From: Oleiagrimonas sp036379395
Lineage (GTDB): Bacteria; Pseudomonadota; Gammaproteobacteria; Xanthomonadales; Rhodanobacteraceae
Assembly: GCA_036379395.1 (NCBI GenBank)
Contig: DASVGR010000075.1
Coordinates: 1-8,615, forward strand
Length of the DNA stretch: 8,615 nucleotides
Direction of reading: 5' to 3'
A model generated the notes under the pieces. It made no database searches, had not been told where the DNA came from, and worked only from the letters and a program-made list of their open reading frames with translations. Positions 4,142 through 8,615 of the stretch are shown piece after piece. The position numbers and the translations under genes are program-made. Numbering within the stretch: the stretch's first letter is position 1; each line of letters opens with the position of its first letter.

Positions 4142-7100
4142 TCACTGATTGACCATCTCACGCCATGAGACGCGCTGGATATTGTTGCCGGCACCGGACG
4201 TCATGAGGCTGCTGGTGGTGCCGTTGGAGAAGCTGGTCAACATATCCCCACCCACGAAGATCGGGTTGTTCGGCAAGGACGTGAATCCGACACCAGCAGC
4301 GGGGTACGTCTTGCCACCGATGGTCACCTTGTCGGTCGTGTTGATCCTGCCGTCGCCGTTGACGTCGAAGAATGACGGATCGGGGTTGGTGCCGGTGAAC
4401 GGATCCAGCGCCATGATCCAACCGGTGCCTGACGGATTGCAGATATCGCCGGACTTGGGAATACGCGTGGTACCCAGTAGCAAACTACCTTGAAATTGAT
4501 TGGGCGTAGCCATGCGCTCACCTTCATCCACATACCCGGTGACGCCACCATCCGAATCCATCGTTGGCGTCTCAAGGTCGATATACCAGCCTGACTCGTT
4601 CGTAATACTTGGTGTGGTGCTGTCCTCGGAATGCGACAAAGACACTACTCGCGTAGGTAGTACAGCCGGTGTAGTGATATTGCCGTCGCTATCGGTAACT
4701 GCAGGCGTACCAGGTAGCTGCGCGATGATCTTGCGTTGTACCAAGCAGTCCGACTCACTTGCCGTACCGGTGCCGGTGCCAGTTCCGCCGCCCGTGCCGG
4801 TTCCGCTACCCGTACTGCCACTTGTGGTGCTGCAACGTTTCGTCGCTGCAGTAACCGCCAAGCCGGACGTTGCGGATTCGACAATGATGCCGTACCAACT
4901 CTGCACGGATGTATCGCTCAGATCGCCTGCGGCAAGGTAACGACCGGTACCGAAGAACAGCCACAAATCTTGTGTCTTCGGGTTCTTGCCAATCAACATG
5001 CCAGCGGTGATGGGCTGCGTTTTGCCACCGCCATCCTTGGCGACAAACTGCTTGATACCCGTACTGCTCGAGTTACTCGCTGCCGACAAGTCAAACTGCC
5101 ACACATTACCGAAAAGATCACCCGCATAGGCTGTCGTGCTGACGCCATTGGTGCCGTCATCCATCCATACCGCCGGCGCGGCCAGGCCGTTGGCAGTAAC
5201 CGAGTCGTCCGTCGTGTAGACCTTGAGGTTACCTGTGGCCAAGTCAAACTGCAGCAGTGCCGCCGACCCCTTGGTGCTGTTGTAGCCGTTACCCATCAGC
5301 ACTACCCAATTGGTGGAGTTACCTTGGCCAGCCACTTGGGCGACGATGGGCTTGCCGGTCATCTGGCCGATATAATCGCTGCCGGGCTTGGTATCACCTG
5401 CCGAGCGTTCCCACAGGAAGCGGATGGATGCGGGGTTTGTCACATCCAGCGCATAAATGGTCTTGGCCAGCCCCTTGCCGGTTGTCCCGACGAGGATGCT
5501 GTGCCACGCCGCCGCCGTGTCGGTACCTTCTTTGAAGTAGGCATCGGCCACTGTCAATTGGCCGTCGTTGAAATACTGATGAGGTTCGGAACCGGTACCG
5601 TAATCGACGTCGGCCAGCTGCTTGATGTTACCGGCGGTGATAACGGCTCCCGGCAAGAACGCGTAAGTCTCGGCACCATTTTCGGTGTCGAACGCGTGCA
5701 CCATGCCGTCGTTGGCCGCCACATACACACGGCCACTGCGACCGGACTGATCGCTGGCAAACTGTGCGAAATCGCCCGAACCGGGGAACGTGCTGCCAAC
5801 GAACTCGTCGGCATTGACGGCGCCCACGTATACCGGCTGCGAGTCGACGATGTCCCCCAGCACGTTGACTACGCCCTGTGGAGTTTTGCGGTTGCGATAC
5901 GAACCACCGTTGTCGACGTCCTTGGACACGTCGCCGCGCAAGTAATCAATCATGCTCGCCTGATCGGTGGCGCTACTGCCCAGAGCATCCAGCTCTGTTG
6001 TAGACAGCGCCGGCAGCGTCGTACCGTCGTTTTTGAACGCCACGTAGGTCTTGGCCGTCGGGTTGTACGTATAGATTTTGCGATCGGCCGGCGCAGGCAG
6101 TGCTTGCGAGGCATCCCACAGCGACGACGTACCGATCTTGCCGGTGGTGGAATCCACGGAAAACGCCAGCAGCTGCCCCGTCCAGATGGACGTGTGATAA
6201 ACCGCCTGATACGCCACGGTTCCCGTTTTCAGTTGCGTCGAGTTGGCGGCGAGGCTGGCGCCCGTGCCGTTGCGTTCGGAGGCACGGTTGAGCGCATTTT
6301 TCAAGCCGGATGTAAACGATTGGGGACTGGTTGCCGAATAAAACCCGCCATGGCCGTTAACGCCAGCATGCACAAGGTCGGATATGTTACTAAGGGTGCC
6401 GCTCCCAGACGGTGTTGGCCAGCCGCCCCAGCCAGATGGTTCGTCAGATGATTTTTGGCTTGTCGACCATTTCAACAGGTCAGCAACCCAATCGCTGGTG
6501 ATGGTGTTGCCGTCAGCATCGCTAGGAGGAAAGCCCATACCGATGGTAAACGTCACCATGTGTTGCCAGAACGCGGGATCCTGGGCATTGGTCGGCACTT
6601 CGTTGGCAATATTCGGTGAACTGCCGCTGCCATCCGCCAAATCGTGTTCCCAGTAGTACATAGCCACATCAGCCAAAGTATTGCTGGTGTCGTCTTTGAA
6701 TGGGTCACGTGGTTCGTACTGAAATGTGTTCCCATTCGGTCCTGTGATCTTTGGGCCTTCATTGCCATCGGCATTATTAATGCCACTCGGAGTACCGCCA
6801 TTCCAGAAGCCATCCGTAGTCAGTACGGTGTATGCCTGTCGACAAGCTAATGTTTCCGTTTTGCTCGTCGTTGTGTTCGCAGACTGCCATGGCTGGGCTG
6901 TCTGGTAATACTTTCCCACTGCCTGCAAAGCACCACGTAAGGGAGTGCTTCCGCCGGCACTGACTTCGTTTCCTATCCAATCCCAGAGCTTAGCCTTTTG
7001 GCTACCCACAGATCCAGACCCGAATGGTTGAACTTCCGCCAAGTAATTTTCACTCTTAGTCGAAGTACTAAATGGGCTGGAGGTAGTGGCGTTGGCTTTT

Positions 7101-8179
7101 ATCCATGCTGCGCCACTTCCATCAATAGATCCAAACCCAATACGATACTTTTGATCTATGGTCGAGAATGCCGACATCACGCTACTTTTGGCCATCAAGA
7201 TACGTGTGTGATAATACGCGAACCAGTTGGCGACATTCTGTCCCACCGGGATGCCTGATGGCGCTGCGGTGCCACTGATATCATCATCAGTTACGCAATT
7301 AGCCTGTGAAGCGCAGCCTTGGCTGGTCGGGGCAATATAATGTACGGTGTAGGGGCCCGCAGCGTCTCCTGTCGAATACTGAAAGTAAACGTAAGCGTTA
7401 TAGGTGAATTTGCACTCCCCTTTTTTCCAGTTATCACCATCCCAGTCTTTTTCTGTGCCAGTAAAGCTATAGTTGCCACCCGTACTATAAGATTGATAGA
7501 TGTCTTTGCAGACTTCGTCAGCATACGTTCGGTTATTCCAATCACCTTCCTGCTCGACATCTTTGTCATAACTTCTTTGTGGCGCCGTAGAGCTCTCTAT
7601 GCTGACGTTAAAGGTAATCCCGCCACGGCCATTGCCACAACTTCCGGAGTCATTACATTCAAAGTTGCCATCATAAGTAAACAGGTTGACCTTTTCTGTC
7701 GTCCTAACGCCAAATCCGTCTTGGGGGACGTTGGCCATGTCGGTTTCGACTGGATAAGTGGTCGCAACAGGCGTGGTAGAGGTTGCCGATACCGGTTCCG
7801 CTAGCGGAGGCGCATCATAGGTCGTAACTGGGTTGTAATACACGCCATTATTGGCCGAATCGATGACTGCATCATTATTGTCATTGTCCTTCAAATAGTC
7901 CCAATCCGGCATGTAGTCGGCTGCCATCGATCCCGAATCATCCAGCATCAGCACGATGTTGGGTGGTATCGGCTGACGGACGGTCAATGGCTGTTGGTCA
8001 ATGGTGACCTGTGCGTTATTGGTCTGCGCGGCGGCAACAAGGTTCGGCGCGGCCGGCAAGGTGTCGACTTGCGCTAGTGCCATGGTGGGAATGCACGCCA
8101 TGGCGAGGCAACCAGCAGCGGCCAACAGGTACCGATGCAGGCCGACGGTTTTTGCAGGCAGACGAAACGATGTGTTCAT
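4142..8179 (-). CDS. pilY1: Type IV pilus tip-associated protein PilY1
   Basis: A 1345-aa secreted protein, somewhat longer than the ~1150-1200 aa of well-known homologues. PilY1 sits at the pilus tip and promotes pilus extension, adhesion and surface sensing. A signal peptide ends near A34-L-A|Q37. The von Willebrand A-like domain starts near 72: IVLMLDDSGSM carries MIDAS D80-x-S82-x-S84, with likely MIDAS T412 (GGSTPL) and D456 (TTDG). A typical NNGVYYNP motif is at 110-117. The C-terminal PilC/PilY1 beta-propeller spans about 770-1330, marked by YVAANDGMVHAF (819-830) and YAGDLFGNVWQFDL (1018-1031). A Gly/Thr-rich segment lies at 1117-1140, and an EF-hand-like loop DVNGDGRINTTD at 1272-1283. 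The usual propeller calcium loop before YAGDL looks degenerate. A CAGGG sequence about 9 nt upstream may serve as ribosome site. It is the middle gene of pilX-pilY1-pilE. Confidence 0.95.
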   Translation of the reverse strand: MNTSFRLPAKTVGLHRYLLAAAGCLAMACIPTMALAQVDTLPAAPNLVAAAQTNNAQVTIDQQPLTVRQPIPPNIVLMLDDSGSMAADYMPDWDYLKDNDNNDAVIDSANNGVYYNPVTTYDAPPLAEPVSATSTTPVATTYPVETDMANVPQDGFGVRTTEKVNLFTYDGNFECNDSGSCGNGRGGITFNVSIESSTAPQRSYDKDVEQEGDWNNRTYADEVCKDIYQSYSTGGNYSFTGTEKDWDGDNWKKGECKFTYNAYVYFQYSTGDAAGPYTVHYIAPTSQGCASQANCVTDDDISGTAAPSGIPVGQNVANWFAYYHTRILMAKSSVMSAFSTIDQKYRIGFGSIDGSGAAWIKANATTSSPFSTSTKSENYLAEVQPFGSGSVGSQKAKLWDWIGNEVSAGGSTPLRGALQAVGKYYQTAQPWQSANTTTSKTETLACRQAYTVLTTDGFWNGGTPSGINNADGNEGPKITGPNGNTFQYEPRDPFKDDTSNTLADVAMYYWEHDLADGSGSSPNIANEVPTNAQDPAFWQHMVTFTIGMGFPPSDADGNTITSDWVADLLKWSTSQKSSDEPSGWGGWPTPSGSGTLSNISDLVHAGVNGHGGFYSATSPQSFTSGLKNALNRASERNGTGASLAANSTQLKTGTVAYQAVYHTSIWTGQLLAFSVDSTTGKIGTSSLWDASQALPAPADRKIYTYNPTAKTYVAFKNDGTTLPALSTTELDALGSSATDQASMIDYLRGDVSKDVDNGGSYRNRKTPQGVVNVLGDIVDSQPVYVGAVNADEFVGSTFPGSGDFAQFASDQSGRSGRVYVAANDGMVHAFDTENGAETYAFLPGAVITAGNIKQLADVDYGTGSEPHQYFNDGQLTVADAYFKEGTDTAAAWHSILVGTTGKGLAKTIYALDVTNPASIRFLWERSAGDTKPGSDYIGQMTGKPIVAQVAGQGNSTNWVVLMGNGYNSTKGSAALLQFDLATGNLKVYTTDDSVTANGLAAPAVWMDDGTNGVSTTAYAGDLFGNVWQFDLSAASNSSSTGIKQFVAKDGGGKTQPITAGMLIGKNPKTQDLWLFFGTGRYLAAGDLSDTSVQSWYGIIVESATSGLAVTAATKRCSTTSGSTGSGTGTGGGTGTGTGTASESDCLVQRKIIAQLPGTPAVTDSDGNITTPAVLPTRVVSLSHSEDSTTPSITNESGWYIDLETPTMDSDGGVTGYVDEGERMATPNQFQGSLLLGTTRIPKSGDICNPSGTGWIMALDPFTGTNPDPSFFDVNGDGRINTTDKVTIGGKTYPAAGVGFTSLPNNPIFVGGDMLTSFSNGTTSSLMTSGAGNNIQRVSWREMVNQ
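4745..4834 (-). repeat. Gly/Thr-rich coding repeat in pilY1 between two cysteines
   Basis: The codons for residues 1116-1145 form imperfect 6-bp repeats (complementary-strand units such as CCGGTG, CCGGTT, CCCGTG). They encode STGSGTGTGGGTGTGTGT between C1116 and C1145. The stretch is low-complexity, in frame, and interrupts the propeller. Tandem hexamers of this kind can change copy number by replication slippage without breaking the frame. Confidence 0.75.
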
Positions 8180-8195
8180 GGCGCTATGCCCTGTT

Positions 8196-8214
8196 TGCCA
8201 CGAGTAGCGTGGCA
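8196..8214 (-). promoter_or_regulatory. Hairpin in the pilX-pilY1 intercistronic gap
   Basis: TGCCACG (8196-8202) and CGTGGCA (8208-8214) are perfect complements around a 5-nt loop, inside the 49-nt gap between the pilX stop and the pilY1 ATG. In the leftward transcript the stem ends 2 nt before the CAGGG that may serve as the pilY1 ribosome site. The bases after it (AAACAG) are not a U-tract, so it is not an intrinsic terminator. Modulation of pilY1 translation or of mRNA processing is possible. Confidence 0.55.
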
Positions 8215-8228
8215 GTGGATGACAATGG

Positions 8229-8615
8229 TCAACTTTGCTTGATGATGACTTGCAACGTCACGACAGCCCGATCACCGATGAGGGCCGGATCGCCGCTACG
8301 TGCCGTGATGCGGTAATACGTGGCCGTGCTGGATTTGCCCTGGGCACCGTATTGATGCGCATTGGCAGTTTGGTTGAAGCCAGTATCGGACTCGGGGTTG
8401 ATCCAGTTGCTGCCAAGGCTTTCGATGACGTATTGTGGTTGCCCAGTAGCGACACTGCCGGGATCGTACGTGGCATCAGGTACGGTTTGGATTTTGCTAG
8501 TGTCGAGGTTGGGATCTGCAAACGGATCGGGCAAACAGACCACGCCGCCAGCATTGCAATTGCGTGCGATATAGCCGGGGTTGGTGAGGATGTTTTCCTC
8601 ACCTACACGCAACGC
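8229..8615 (-). CDS. pilX: Type IV pilus assembly protein PilX, C-terminal part
   Basis: The frame is open to the right edge of the window, so only the last 128 codons are visible. The N-terminal prepilin helix is outside. The visible part starts ALRVGEENIL and contains two cysteines (NCNAGGVVC). It closes with YYRITARSGDP and AVVTLQVIIKQS, which resemble the YRITARG...AVVxLQS ending of PilX C-terminal domains (PF13681-type). The position directly upstream of pilY1 agrees with the usual pilV-pilW-pilX-pilY1-pilE order. PilX is a minor pilin that helps prime pilus assembly and links to PilY1. The TTG at 8610-8612 is an internal codon, not the start. Confidence 0.88.
   Translation of the reverse strand, partial: ALRVGEENILTNPGYIARNCNAGGVVCLPDPFADPNLDTSKIQTVPDATYDPGSVATGQPQYVIESLGSNWINPESDTGFNQTANAHQYGAQGKSSTATYYRITARSGDPALIGDRAVVTLQVIIKQS

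Noticed and set aside
4736..6451. Rightward open frame (571 codons) opposite pilY1
   Set aside because: It has no family features and lies wholly inside the well-supported pilY1 frame, so it is a shadow.

Overview
The window looks like chromosomal DNA from a gammaproteobacterium of the Xanthomonadales (Lysobacterales), most probably near Rhodanobacteraceae such as Dyella, Rhodanobacter or Luteibacter. This is an inference from three things: REP/BIME repeats of the GTAGGAGC...GCTCCTAC type, a pilX-pilY1-pilE type IV pilus cluster, and fairly high GC (a hand count of 541-600 gives 62%). No species call is justified.

Layout, left to right. A tRNA-Val(CAC), cut by the window edge, is read leftward from a strong-looking sigma70 promoter (85-113). 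A non-coding stretch follows (71-423), whose right part is a 103-bp-period tandem array of REP/BIME elements (177-407). Next is a leftward gene for a membrane-anchored LTA-synthase/OpgB-type sulfatase-superfamily enzyme (424-2610). The interval 2611-2948 holds this gene's candidate promoter, another BIME (2689-2760), a truncated relic of a CopG/BrnA-like antitoxin (about 2763-2879) and the promoter/operator region of a type II toxin-antitoxin module. That module runs rightward (2949-3463): a PF09720-type antitoxin and a ParE/RelE-type toxin that overlap by 4 nt. A fifth BIME (3550-3624) lies between the toxin and the convergent pilus operon. The rest is a leftward type IV pilus operon: pilX (3' part only, 8229-8615), pilY1 (4142-8179) and pilE (3644-4129).

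The pilus genes should work together. PilX and PilE are pilin-type subunits processed by the prepilin peptidase, and PilY1 is the large secreted tip-associated protein with an N-terminal von Willebrand A domain and a C-terminal beta-propeller. The TA pair is a self-contained accessory module bracketed by two same-direction BIMEs. The LTA-synthase-like gene is a stand-alone envelope gene. I see no wholly new multi-gene system. The most unusual points are the decayed antitoxin beside a BIME, the BIME-bracketed TA cassette, covariation among the BIME ends, the promoter dyad at the tRNA gene, and the mosaic composition and altered calcium-binding sites of PilY1.
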